Assembly (NCBI GenBank): GCA_044598425.1
Contig: CP172536.1
Location: forward strand, 992,001 to 1,056,000
DNA from: JAEVLT01 sp044598425
GTDB taxonomy: Bacteria > Bacillota > Bacilli > Bacillales > Cytobacillaceae
Direction of reading: 5' to 3'
Length of the DNA stretch: 64,000 bases
The notes beneath the pieces were generated by a model. It was given only the letters and a program-made list of their open reading frames with translations, ran no database searches and was not told where the DNA came from. The first letter of the stretch is position 1, and every line of letters begins with the position of its first letter. The position numbers and the translations under genes are program-made. Shown one piece after another: positions 34,003 through 42,502 of this stretch.

Positions 34003-34932
34003 TTGTCGGTTTTAGTAACCGGAGGCTGTGGTTTTATTGGCTCGCATATTGTTGACGAGCTGGCGAAAAAAAACTGTGACGTAGTCATTTTAGATAATCT
34101 ATCAGCAGGCACGAAAGAAAATATCGGAAAATATGATTTTCCAGTTTATGTGAAGGATATACGAGATCCCCATATTGAGGATATTTTTCATAACCACTCC
34201 ATTCGCACAATTATCCATCAAGCTGCACAGGCAAGTGTCCCCTATTCAATTCTATACCCTTATGAAGATGGAGCGATTAATATAGGCGGAACCATTCAAT
34301 TGATTGAATTTGCCAAGAAGTACAAAGTCGAAAAAATTATTTTTGCCTCTTCATCGGCTGTTTATGGTTCTCCTTTGTTTTTGCCAATTACACCAGATCA
34401 TGCTGCAAATCCTCTTTCTTCATATGGACTATCCAAATTAACAGCTGAAAAATATTTGCAGCTTGCCTCAGTTTTGTATGATATTCCCTTTACTATTTTA
34501 CGGTACGGCAATGTATATGGTCCACGGCAAAACGCTGCTGGCGAAGGCGGAGTAATCGCCATTTTTGCTCAGGCTTTGGTTCAAGGGACTGCGCCCATTA
34601 TATATGGTGACGGCGAGCAGACAAGAGACTTTATTTATGTGGGGGATGTTGCCCGAGCGAATCTGCAGGCAATAGAAAATGGCACAGGTGAGGTGCTGAA
34701 CGTTTCCACAAGTAAAGAATCCAGCCTTAAAGAAGTGCTTAAGCAAATGCAGGCAATTCAATCAATCTCTCTTAAACCTGTTTTTACAGCTGAAAGGCAG
34801 GGCGATATTAAAAGGAGTTTGCTATGCAATGAAAAAACAAAAGCCATTTTAAGATGGGCGCCGCAAACATCTTTGGAAGAGGGACTTGCGAAAACACTGG
34901 AATTTTATGAAAGTCAAAAGCTTGGACGGTGA
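34003..34932 (+). CDS. NAD-dependent UDP-sugar 4-epimerase (GalE-like)
   Basis: A 309-residue extended SDR enzyme. The NAD motif GGCGFIGSH lies at residues 7-15, the catalytic serine in FASSSAVYGSP and YxxxK in YGLSKLTAEKY (about residues 145-149). RQGDIKRSL and the DFIYVGDVA motif fit GalE/WbpP-type epimerases acting on UDP-hexoses. Start is TTG 34003 with AAAGGAGG eight bases upstream. It is the first gene of the glycan block and probably supplies UDP-galactose or a HexNAc epimer. B. subtilis keeps no such gene between yjcA and yjcZ. Confidence 0.82.
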   Translation: MSVLVTGGCGFIGSHIVDELAKKNCDVVILDNLSAGTKENIGKYDFPVYVKDIRDPHIEDIFHNHSIRTIIHQAAQASVPYSILYPYEDGAINIGGTIQLIEFAKKYKVEKIIFASSSAVYGSPLFLPITPDHAANPLSSYGLSKLTAEKYLQLASVLYDIPFTILRYGNVYGPRQNAAGEGGVIAIFAQALVQGTAPIIYGDGEQTRDFIYVGDVARANLQAIENGTGEVLNVSTSKESSLKEVLKQMQAIQSISLKPVFTAERQGDIKRSLLCNEKTKAILRWAPQTSLEEGLAKTLEFYESQKLGR

Positions 34933-35088
34933 TGATCCAGTCTTTTGACTTCCATTTTTGTATCAAATACTGCCATTTCTAAAACAGGCACTACCCCTAT
35001 GGAAATTGTCCAAACTGTTTGAGGGCATCATCATATAAAAATAGTGAGCTGTAAAAAAACGGCTAAAAATAGAGAAAGGGGATAAAAC

Positions 35089-35319
35089 ATGCAAAGAGGA
35101 AATCGATCACTAAGGAGATACCTGCTGGATCTCATGCAGGCAGGAACTGTTATTACCCAGGTTTATGTGCTGCAAACACAAATTCCTGGCGAGCCTGCTT
35201 TAACAGGTGTAAGAGTGATAGATCTTGAGGGGGATTATGTAAGATTTGAATTTGTTGCCTCCGCGGGAGCCGGTACTATTCTTGTGGTACTTGATAAAAT
35301 TGTTGCCATTGAAGTGTGA
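35089..35319 (+). CDS. Small beta-rich protein, possibly coat-associated
   Basis: A 76-residue protein. After RGNRSLRRYLLDLMQAG come alternating hydrophobic strands (VITQVYVLQT, GVRVIDLEGDYVRFEFV, TILVVLDKIVAIEV). The pattern resembles the short Sm-like or DUF2642-type beta domains of spore proteins and the N-terminus of the coat-like protein at 48036. AGAAAGGGG precedes the ATG. No function can be assigned. Confidence 0.55.
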   Translation: MQRGNRSLRRYLLDLMQAGTVITQVYVLQTQIPGEPALTGVRVIDLEGDYVRFEFVASAGAGTILVVLDKIVAIEV

Positions 35320-35391
35320 ATTTTTTACTTGCGGAAAGAGCCTTTTCTTGCTCTTTCCTATTTTTTTAGCTAATAAGAGAGGTCTAAAGCG

Positions 35392-36333
35392 GTGCTAAAA
35401 ATCTTGTTCCTGACTAAAAGTTTTTTGCAGCGAGTTGATAAAAGTTCCTATTATTTGGAGTTGGAATTAAAAAAACAGGCAAATGTGCTTTCAATCGACA
35501 GAGATGGAGACATAAAGGAAATATTGAAAGATGTTCAATTTACACCCGATTTTGTTTTATTAAATGATTTTAAACCGGATTATTCACCAAGGGTGTACGG
35601 ATTTTCACAGCTTTCGATTCCTTGCGGGGCCATTATGCATGATTTAAAATACAAAAGGTTTGAACGGAGCCGCTTTTTTGAAAGAGAAAATATTCGCCAT
35701 ATTTTTGCGATTTATCGTGATGCAAGCCTGAAGTTGTTTCCGCAATTCAAAGATCGGCTAATTTGGTTTCCTCATCATGTTCCTCTAACAATTTTTAAAG
35801 ACTATCAGTTAGAAAAGGAAATTAACTGGCTAATGACAGGAGCGATGTTCAAACATCTTTATCCAGTAAGAGTTAAGATGTTTGAAATCATGCAGAGGGA
35901 GTCAGGATTTGTCTATCATTCTCATCCAGGCTATAAAAATCTTGGCGATACGTCCCATCGCGTGCTTGTCGGTGAGGAATACGCAAAGGAGATTAATCGG
36001 GCAAAAATGCAGATTACCTGCGATTCAATCGACCATTTTCCAGTGATGAAATATTTTGAAACGCTGGCCTGCAATACTTTGCTTTTGGCAACAACGTCTC
36101 AAGAGTTATCGGATCTCGGTTTTATCGATGGAAAAACGTTTGTCGCAGTTGACCCGTCGAAGATATATGAGAAGGGATATTATTATCTCCATCATGAGAA
36201 AGAACGATTGGAGATAGCCCAGAGAGGGTACGAAATGGTTCGTAAACGGCATGCCACTGAAACGAGAGTAAAATATTTACTCGAAAAAATCCAGGAGATA
36301 ATCGGTAATAGGCAAAACTCCTCGATGCCATAA
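35392..36333 (+). CDS. CgeB-like glycosyltransferase
   Basis: A 313-residue soluble protein resembling the CgeB/Glyco_trans_1_2 group. The N-terminus MLKILFLTKSFLQRVDKS and the C-terminal YFETLACNTLLLATTSQELSDLG (about residues 220-245) fit the nucleotide-sugar binding half of GT-B enzymes. CgeB-type proteins affect the spore outer layer in B. subtilis. Start is GTG 35392 with GAGAGG upstream. Its sugar is not inferable. A terminator separates it from the convergent gene. Confidence 0.7.
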   Translation: MLKILFLTKSFLQRVDKSSYYLELELKKQANVLSIDRDGDIKEILKDVQFTPDFVLLNDFKPDYSPRVYGFSQLSIPCGAIMHDLKYKRFERSRFFERENIRHIFAIYRDASLKLFPQFKDRLIWFPHHVPLTIFKDYQLEKEINWLMTGAMFKHLYPVRVKMFEIMQRESGFVYHSHPGYKNLGDTSHRVLVGEEYAKEINRAKMQITCDSIDHFPVMKYFETLACNTLLLATTSQELSDLGFIDGKTFVAVDPSKIYEKGYYYLHHEKERLEIAQRGYEMVRKRHATETRVKYLLEKIQEIIGNRQNSSMP

Positions 36334-36351
36334 AGGTATCGAGGAGTTTTC
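36314..36351. terminator. Terminator between two convergent glycosyltransferase genes
   Basis: AAAACTCCTCGAT pairs with ATCGAGGAGTTTT around an 11-base loop. The symmetric A/T flanks suit both strands. Confidence 0.8.
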
Positions 36352-36408
36352 ATATCCATAAATTCTGAGCGCACAACAGACATCAGCCATTTTTCATTTA
36401 TTCTGAAA

Positions 36409-37176
36409 TTAATATCCCAGTTCCAATCCATATTCATTTCGAAAGAAGATGATCTCTTTTTCCATTTCTTCTTTTAAACGTAAATTTGAGCTGGGAACGG
36501 GTATCGGCTTATGAATTGCTTCCGCGTCAGCAACTACGACCGTTTCATTGATGCCTAAACGCCGTAATTGGAGATAAAATGCGGCGTCATCTCTAATATA
36601 TAACGGTGGGATGCACACGGAATCGTCAAGAGCTGAGCGGCAAAAGGCCATACATCCCATGGGTCCCCAGTCGGTAAGTTCATATTTGTTATGCACTTCT
36701 GTTAAATCATAGCGAAACAACGTTTGGTTTTTGATGCTGAATTTGGAACCAGCGAGTTGAATGGTATTGTTGCGTGCTCTTACAACTCCAGTAAATACAT
36801 TGTGATGGGAAAATTGGTTCATCGCTTCGAGAATGCTTTCAAGCCAGTTTGGCATTAATTGCATATCGTCATCAATTGAAATCACAACATCATGCTTTCG
36901 CTTTGTCTGCTCAAACATAAGATGCCTTGCTCCGCCACAGCCTATTTTTTTCGAGTTTAGAAGTCCGGTGTCATTATAGACAACTAATTCAATATCGTCT
37001 CTTCCTTGTAATTTTATAAGGGAAAATAAGGACTTGATCAAAGGTTTAGCATGATCATTATAAATATAAAGATGAAAGGGGATGGGGATATCCTTGCATA
37101 AATGTTTAACCACCCAGTGAAGAACTGGTTCTCTGCCGGAAGTGGTCGTGATGATAAAACATACAGAAGGGTTCAA
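36409..37176 (-). CDS. Family 2 glycosyltransferase
   Basis: A 255-residue GT-A protein. The N-terminus has VCFIITTTSGREPVLHWVVKHL, the metal-binding motif is SIDDDM (about residues 100-105), and PLYIRDDAAFYLQLRRLG follows. Start is TTG 37176 with AAGGAG eight bases upstream; the longer frame to 37215 has none. It reads leftward while most of the block reads rightward, and shares a 279-base divergent control region with the next gene. Substrate unknown. Confidence 0.75.
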   Translation of the reverse strand: MNPSVCFIITTTSGREPVLHWVVKHLCKDIPIPFHLYIYNDHAKPLIKSLFSLIKLQGRDDIELVVYNDTGLLNSKKIGCGGARHLMFEQTKRKHDVVISIDDDMQLMPNWLESILEAMNQFSHHNVFTGVVRARNNTIQLAGSKFSIKNQTLFRYDLTEVHNKYELTDWGPMGCMAFCRSALDDSVCIPPLYIRDDAAFYLQLRRLGINETVVVADAEAIHKPIPVPSSNLRLKEEMEKEIIFFRNEYGLELGY

Positions 37177-37315
37177 TCCGTTCACTCCTTTTAAATGATT
37201 TATAGCTGCGCACAATCGCTTTAGAAAGTGGCTATTTTCATGTGATGACAGTTGTCTCTCGTTATCATATGTACAATTGCGTTTTCTTGTATAGGTTTGT
37301 GCGAACCAATTTAAA

Positions 37316-37329
37316 TTGGATACATATGT
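37316..37329. other. Perfect palindrome in a divergent control region
   Basis: CCAATTTAAATTGG lies between the divergent glycosyltransferase genes, in the gap 37177-37455. It has the symmetry of a dimer-binding operator. Further right an imperfect stem (AATGCCGGT/ACCGGCATT, 37374-37412) lacks a T run. No promoter is identified with confidence. Confidence 0.35.
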
Positions 37330-37455
37330 TAAAGTGTAACGTTTTTAAGTCAAGCTTTCCTATAAAGAAAAGAATGCCGGTAAAAAGAGCATTAAAAAAC
37401 ACCGGCATTTAGGTATTGACGGTCTATTTTCAATTCAAAAGTCATGGAGGATGTT

Positions 37456-38541
37456 ATGAAAATTTTATTTGTGTTTTATTTGCCCAGCGGTGGCCTTGAA
37501 ACCCTAAATCGTCAGCGGAGGGCTGCTCTTAAAGACTATCAATGCGAATTCCTTTATTATCGTCAAGAGAGAACGCTGATTAATGACCACGGTGCGCCAG
37601 TTTATATCACAAACGAAGATGCCCAGATCAAACAAATTATAAAAAAAGGAAACTATGATTTAGTCGTGATCACTTCAGATGTTGGTGCCATGCCCCGTTT
37701 TCGAAGATTAGGATATAAAGGCAAAATCATCTATGAAGTTCAGGGGTTTGGCGGCAAAGATCGCGCAAGGCAGCTGTTTAATCAGGCAAAACCAATTATT
37801 ACTCAATACGCGGACGGACTATTAACTCCAAGAACTCCTTATGTGATGGAGATCTTTAATGACCTTTTTCCAACAGTTCCTAAATACAATTTTAATAATT
37901 GCATAGATTGTACTAAATATGCGTATAAATCTTTACCAAAACACTCGAAGCCGATTGTGGCTTGGATTGGTCGAATTGAAGACAATAAAAACTGGCGTGA
38001 ATTTTTGAATATAGGGCATAGGTTAATCAAAGAAAATCAGGATATTGAGCTTTATATGTTTGAAGATCCCACACTTTCCACTCCTGCAGAACGTTCGAAT
38101 TTTGAAGCGATGAGAAAGGAACTGGACATTGATGACAATTTAAAAATCCTTGCAAATGTGCCAAATTCGGAGATGAGCGCTTATTTTTCAAAAATAGGCG
38201 ATTCCGGTGGATTCCTATGTGTTACTTCGAAGACAGAAGGGGCGCCCTATGCACCTTTAGAAGCGATGTCCAGCTGCTGCCCCGTGCTGACCACTGATTG
38301 CGACGGGATTCGGACGGCTGTCATTCATGATCAGACCGGAAAATATTACAGAATCGGAAATATAGACGATGCCGTAAAACAGGCAAAAGAGCTGATGAAC
38401 AATCTGCCTTTAAGAGAGCAGATCAGACAAAAGGCTTTAGCCCATGTTCAGACCAATTTCAGTTTAGAAAGATATCACATGAATTTTACGATCATGCTGC
38501 AATCTTTAGGACTTGTGAAAATAGGATTTTATGAAAAATAA
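37456..38541 (+). CDS. Family 4 (GT-B) glycosyltransferase
   Basis: A 361-residue protein. The C-terminal half has PIVAWIGRIEDNKNWREFL (about residues 170-190) and the GT4 donor motif with E-x7-E in SKTEGAPYAPLEAMSSCCPV (about 258-277). The N-terminal half opens MKILFVFYLPSGGLETLNRQ, an acceptor-side Rossmann fold. GGAGG precedes ATG 37456 by five bases. It starts a run of closely spaced genes (18 bases to the next). Donor and acceptor unknown. Confidence 0.8.
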   Translation: MKILFVFYLPSGGLETLNRQRRAALKDYQCEFLYYRQERTLINDHGAPVYITNEDAQIKQIIKKGNYDLVVITSDVGAMPRFRRLGYKGKIIYEVQGFGGKDRARQLFNQAKPIITQYADGLLTPRTPYVMEIFNDLFPTVPKYNFNNCIDCTKYAYKSLPKHSKPIVAWIGRIEDNKNWREFLNIGHRLIKENQDIELYMFEDPTLSTPAERSNFEAMRKELDIDDNLKILANVPNSEMSAYFSKIGDSGGFLCVTSKTEGAPYAPLEAMSSCCPVLTTDCDGIRTAVIHDQTGKYYRIGNIDDAVKQAKELMNNLPLREQIRQKALAHVQTNFSLERYHMNFTIMLQSLGLVKIGFYEK

Positions 38542-38558
38542 ATGAAGGTGGGAGAGAA

Positions 38559-39542
38559 GTGGAAAGTTTTTATGTAATCGGAGCCCAGCAAAAGAATGGG
38601 GTTTTTCAAGACTGGGAGCAATACCAAAAAGGGGTGATTTTAAAAGTTACACCACAGCGAAAGACCGCCCAAAAATGTCTGGAATATGTTTCTCCTCCTG
38701 AAGTCCTTCCTGATGCAAATCCTTCCATTTTGTTTACTGCAGCAACCATTGCGCAAAACATCCTTTATGTAGGAACCAATACAGAAATACTCGTATTCAG
38801 CCTCCCAAATTTTCAAAGAGTGGGATATATAACATTGCCATGCTTTAATGATATCCACCATGTCAGGCTGGCTGCTTCAGGGAATTTACTCATTGTCAAT
38901 ACTGGATTGGACATGGTGCTTGAGGTATCACCTAAAGGAGAAATCGTCAATGAATGGTCTGTTACAGGAATGGATCCATGGAAAAAATTTTCCCATGCAA
39001 CCGACTATCGGAAGGTGCCAACGACAAAACCACATCATTCTCATCCGAACTATGTTTTTCAAATTGGACAGGATATTTGGGCAACTCGCTGCCTCCAGAA
39101 AGATGCGATCTGTTTAACCAAGCCGGGCAAAAAAATCGACATTGGCGGCGACCTGATCCACGACGGAATAGTTGAAGGAAATTTGCTTTATTTTACCCAA
39201 GTAACCGGGAAAGTCGTGACGGTAGATCTCCATACTCTTAAAGTAAACCAAATTTTTGATTTAACGAAAATAACTCCTTCCGGAAAACAATTAGGCTGGT
39301 GCCGGGGAATCAACGTTTTGGACAATGAGAGGGTGATCGTTGGCTTTACAAGAATAAGGCCATCCAAAAAGCGCCAGGCAGATGGCACCATCAAGTGGGA
39401 AGGACAATACGGCACAATGCCAACCAGAATTGCCTGCTACAATTTAAAGCAAGAGAAGCTTCTCTGGGAACAGCAGCTGGAGGATTATGGGATGAATGCA
39501 GTTTATTCGATTCATTCGGAATGGTCTGGTGAGCAGCGATGA
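38559..39542 (+). CDS. DUF4915/TIGR03032-like protein, probable beta-propeller
   Basis: A 327-residue protein of repeated short beta strands (ILYVGTNTEILVFSLP, NLLIVNTGLDMVLEVS, NLLYFTQVTGKVVTVDL). Features that recall the TIGR03032/DUF4915 family are HHSHPNYVF, ATRCLQKDAICL, HDGIVEGN and LGWCRGINVL. The family has no established function. Start is GTG 38559 with GGGAGAG upstream. Its stop overlaps the next glycosyltransferase start by ATGA, so the two are co-translated. It may process or scaffold the glycan, but this is guesswork. Confidence 0.6.
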   Translation: MESFYVIGAQQKNGVFQDWEQYQKGVILKVTPQRKTAQKCLEYVSPPEVLPDANPSILFTAATIAQNILYVGTNTEILVFSLPNFQRVGYITLPCFNDIHHVRLAASGNLLIVNTGLDMVLEVSPKGEIVNEWSVTGMDPWKKFSHATDYRKVPTTKPHHSHPNYVFQIGQDIWATRCLQKDAICLTKPGKKIDIGGDLIHDGIVEGNLLYFTQVTGKVVTVDLHTLKVNQIFDLTKITPSGKQLGWCRGINVLDNERVIVGFTRIRPSKKRQADGTIKWEGQYGTMPTRIACYNLKQEKLLWEQQLEDYGMNAVYSIHSEWSGEQR

Positions 39543-40282
39543 ACCCGAAAGTATCCATCATTATTCCGTTTTATAATTGTGCCTATGTCGATCAAGCTAT
39601 CCAAAGCGCGCTCGCTCAAACGTACCAAAATATTGAAGTCATCTTGGTCGATGATGGTTCAACCGTTTTTACTGAAAAAATCCGGCCATTCCTCGGGAAA
39701 ATTAACTATCTTAAAAAGGAGAATGGCGGGACTGCAACAGCTTTAAATCATGGGATTGACGAGGCCACTGGCGAGTACATTGCCTGGTTGAGTTCAGATG
39801 ATCTGTTTTTTCCGGAGAAAATATTTCGACAAATGGAATTTATGCTAAAAAATCATGCGGAAATCAGTTTCACAAACTACCATATCATCGATCAAAATAA
39901 CGAGATTGTTATTCCTTTTTGCGGCAGGAGATTAGGTCACATGGTCAATGATATTTATCAGGATTTTCTAAAATTCAACGTTGTCAATGGCTGTACAGTA
40001 ATGATGAAAAAGGATGTATTTGAAAAAGTAGGTTATTTCAATCACAAGCTTAAGTACACCCAAGATTATGAAATGTGGTTTCGCCTGCTTATCAATGGAC
40101 ATAAAATGCACTATTTAGATGAAGCGTTAACAAAATTCAGACAGCATAAGGAATCCGGCACTTCAAAGTATCAGCCGCAAATGCGCCAGGAAATGAGGGT
40201 TATTGAAAAAATTTATCGGCCGAAGCTGATTGAGTATATGAACGTGCAAAATAAATCAATCAAAATAGAATATGAGAATTAG
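39539..40282 (+). CDS. Family 2 glycosyltransferase (paralogue of 44249)
   Basis: A 247-residue GT-A enzyme. The N-terminus VSIIIPFYNCAYVDQAIQSA leads to EVILVDDGST (about residues 31-40) and the DxD-type WLSSDDLFFPEK (about 82-93). TQDYEMWFRLL lies near residue 172. The protein at 44249 has the same motifs in the same order, including ALxQTYQNIEV, suggesting duplication. Its start overlaps the preceding stop. A terminator follows. Confidence 0.85.
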   Translation: MNPKVSIIIPFYNCAYVDQAIQSALAQTYQNIEVILVDDGSTVFTEKIRPFLGKINYLKKENGGTATALNHGIDEATGEYIAWLSSDDLFFPEKIFRQMEFMLKNHAEISFTNYHIIDQNNEIVIPFCGRRLGHMVNDIYQDFLKFNVVNGCTVMMKKDVFEKVGYFNHKLKYTQDYEMWFRLLINGHKMHYLDEALTKFRQHKESGTSKYQPQMRQEMRVIEKIYRPKLIEYMNVQNKSIKIEYEN

Positions 40283-40289
40283 AGAGCTG

Positions 40290-40328
40290 ATCAGCACTTA
40301 TCCATCGGATAAGTGCTGATTTTTTTTG
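40290..40328 (+). terminator. Terminator after the second GT2 gene
   Basis: ATCAGCACTTATCC pairs perfectly with GGATAAGTGCTGAT across three bases and is followed by eight T. This divides the glycan block into two transcription units. Confidence 0.85.
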
Positions 40329-40434
40329 ATAAAGGCATGTGAACTAGTCCAACTATTTAACAGATACATAGGTTATAAGGAATGCATCGCAAAAGAGAGA
40401 GAGAACAAGTTTACGTTAATAGGAGATGAAACAG

Positions 40435-41526
40435 GTGAAGGTCCTTACGGTACTAGGTACTCGGCCAGAAATAATCAGATTAAGCCTTATTATAAAAAAG
40501 CTCGATCTGCATGCGGATCACCATGTTCTTGTCCATACCGGGCAAAATTTTACTGCTACATTGAGCGATATCTTATTTAAAGAGCTAACGATCCGCAAGC
40601 CGGATTACCATATTAAGATGGAAAACCATTCGCTAGGTGCACAGCTGGGCACAATCTATCGAGAACTTGAGAAAATAATCGAGGTCGAAAAGCCAGATAA
40701 AATGCTTGTTCTTGGAGATACGAACAGTGCGCTGTCTGCCTTATTAGCGGAAAGAATGGGGATACCCGTCTATCATATGGAGGCTGGTAATCGCTGCTTT
40801 GACTGGAACGTGCCTGAGGAAAAAAACCGCAAAGTGATCGATGCAGTATCGACGTTCAATTTACCCTATACCTCAAACAGTAAAGAAAATCTATTAAAAG
40901 AAGGGATCCCGTCAAAGAAAATTTTTGTCTCGGGCAACCCAATCTATGAGGTATTAACCCATTTTAAAGATGAAATAGCCGAAAGCAAAATTTTAAGTGA
41001 TTTGCAGCTAGCGGAGAAAAATTATTTTCTTGCCACTGTCCATCGGGCAGAGAATGTTGATTTTGAATGGTCCTTTAAAGAAATCCTAACAGGTTTAAAT
41101 CTGATTGCCGACCATTTCCGCTTGCGGATCATTTGCAGCGTTCATCCCCGAACACGGTCAAAATTAAACAAAATGACAGGGATTTCAATGAATCCCTTGG
41201 TTGAATTTCATGAACCATTTGGCTTTTTTGATTTTATTAAACTACAGCAAAACGCTTTCTGTGTCTTGACAGACAGCGGTACAGTTCAGGAAGAAAGCTG
41301 CTTGTTCCATGTCCCGGCTGTAACGGTAAGAAACAGTACGGAAAGACCGGAAACCGTGCAGTGTGGCAGCAATATGGTCTCAGGGGTGGATGCGAAAAGT
41401 ATTTTGCGCAGTGTGAAAATAATGACGAGTCAGCCTTTAGAATGGCCCATGCCCGACGGCTATCAGGCTCTGAATGTATCGGCAAAAGTAATCAAATTTA
41501 TTTTGGGAGGGACAGGTGTTGTTTGA
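40435..41526 (+). CDS. UDP-HexNAc 2-epimerase (WecB/CapG/WbvD-like)
   Basis: A 363-residue non-hydrolysing 2-epimerase. The family pattern includes TVLGTRPEIIRLS (residues 4-16), VLVHTGQN, VLGDTNSALSALLAERMGIPVYHMEAGNR (about 87-115), VHPRTRSK and the C-terminal TDSGTVQEES. GTG 40435 is preferred (AATAGGAG nine bases upstream); ATG 40426 abuts that site. Next come a 4,6-dehydratase-like gene and an RmlD-like gene, which together with a 2-epimerase form known UDP-6-deoxy-L-HexNAc pathways. A plain MnaA role is the alternative. Confidence 0.82.
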   Translation: MKVLTVLGTRPEIIRLSLIIKKLDLHADHHVLVHTGQNFTATLSDILFKELTIRKPDYHIKMENHSLGAQLGTIYRELEKIIEVEKPDKMLVLGDTNSALSALLAERMGIPVYHMEAGNRCFDWNVPEEKNRKVIDAVSTFNLPYTSNSKENLLKEGIPSKKIFVSGNPIYEVLTHFKDEIAESKILSDLQLAEKNYFLATVHRAENVDFEWSFKEILTGLNLIADHFRLRIICSVHPRTRSKLNKMTGISMNPLVEFHEPFGFFDFIKLQQNAFCVLTDSGTVQEESCLFHVPAVTVRNSTERPETVQCGSNMVSGVDAKSILRSVKIMTSQPLEWPMPDGYQALNVSAKVIKFILGGTGVV

Positions 41527-42502
41527 GAATCAAACGATTTTGGTAACAGGCGCAACAGGATCTTGGGGTCACGAGCTGGTGAAGCAGCTTTTAGAAAAAA
41601 ATCCAAAGGAAATTCGGATTTTTTCCAGAAATGAATCGAGCCAAGTTGCGATGCAGCGCCAGTTTTCCAATGAAAAATTAGTGTTTCTAATCGGGGATAT
41701 TAAAGAAAAAGAATGTATTGTGGATGCTTGCAACGGTATTGATTACCTCTTTCATTTAGCGGCTTTAAAGCATGTTCCTGTTTGCGAGGACCAACCGCTG
41801 GAAGCGCTGAAAACAAACGTCATCGGCACCCAAAATGTAATTGAGGCCGCGATTAAAAATCAAGTGAAAAAAGTGATGTATATTTCAACAGATAAAGCAG
41901 CCAACCCATCGAATTTTTATGGATTCACAAAAGCGATGGGGGAAAGGCTGATTATTCATGCAAATACGCTGAAGACGGATACGAAATTTGTTTGTGTAAG
42001 AGGCGGAAATGTCCTTGGAACAAACGGTAGTGTGATACATGTGTTTAAAGACCAAATCAAAACAAAAAATTTGATTGGAATTACGGATAAACGGATGACC
42101 CGATTTTTCTTAACGCTTGAAGATGCAATCAAATTGCTTTTTAAAGTATCCTTTGAAAGTGTCGGCGGGGAAATTTTTGTAATGAAAATGCCAACCTGCA
42201 AAATTCTTGATTTGGCGGAAGTTTTGATTGAAGCTTCTGGAAAAAAAGGAGTCGAAATAGTCGAACTTGGAATCCGGCCTGGAGAAAAACTGCATGAAAT
42301 CCTTTTTTCAGAATATGAAAGCAAAAACACCATTGTATTCAATGAAAACTACTATGTAATTCTGCCCACAATCGACATTCCGGGTCTAAAGATGCATTAT
42401 AGCGGTTTTCCTTCTGTTAAACTCCAAAGCTACAATTCTAGCGAAGGGCTGATGACGAAGGAAGAACTCAAAAAACTGCTGATGAAGGGAGGTTTTTTAT
42501 AA
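41516..42502 (+). CDS. UDP-GlcNAc 4,6-dehydratase-like SDR (CapE/WbjB/WbvB type)
   Basis: A 328-residue SDR with TGATGSWGHELV (residues 10-21) and FHLAALKHVPVCEDQPLEA (about 78-97), features of inverting 4,6-dehydratases. The catalytic region reads YISTDKAANPSNFYGFTKA with the YxxxK-equivalent YGFTK, and DKRMTRFFLTLEDA follows. These match the CapE/WbjB group that makes a 4-keto-6-deoxy-L-sugar. GTG 41516 and TTG 41519 are both possible starts after GGGAGG. It overlaps the upstream gene by 11 bases. Confidence 0.82.
   Translation: MLFENQTILVTGATGSWGHELVKQLLEKNPKEIRIFSRNESSQVAMQRQFSNEKLVFLIGDIKEKECIVDACNGIDYLFHLAALKHVPVCEDQPLEALKTNVIGTQNVIEAAIKNQVKKVMYISTDKAANPSNFYGFTKAMGERLIIHANTLKTDTKFVCVRGGNVLGTNGSVIHVFKDQIKTKNLIGITDKRMTRFFLTLEDAIKLLFKVSFESVGGEIFVMKMPTCKILDLAEVLIEASGKKGVEIVELGIRPGEKLHEILFSEYESKNTIVFNENYYVILPTIDIPGLKMHYSGFPSVKLQSYNSSEGLMTKEELKKLLMKGGFL

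Noticed and set aside
37374..37412. Hairpin AATGCCGGT/ACCGGCATT as a terminator
   Set aside because: It has a 20-base loop, no T run on either strand, and lies upstream of both divergent genes.
40326..40580. 84-residue frame before the 2-epimerase
   Set aside because: It overlaps the epimerase gene start, lacks a ribosome site and has a composition typical of a shadow frame.
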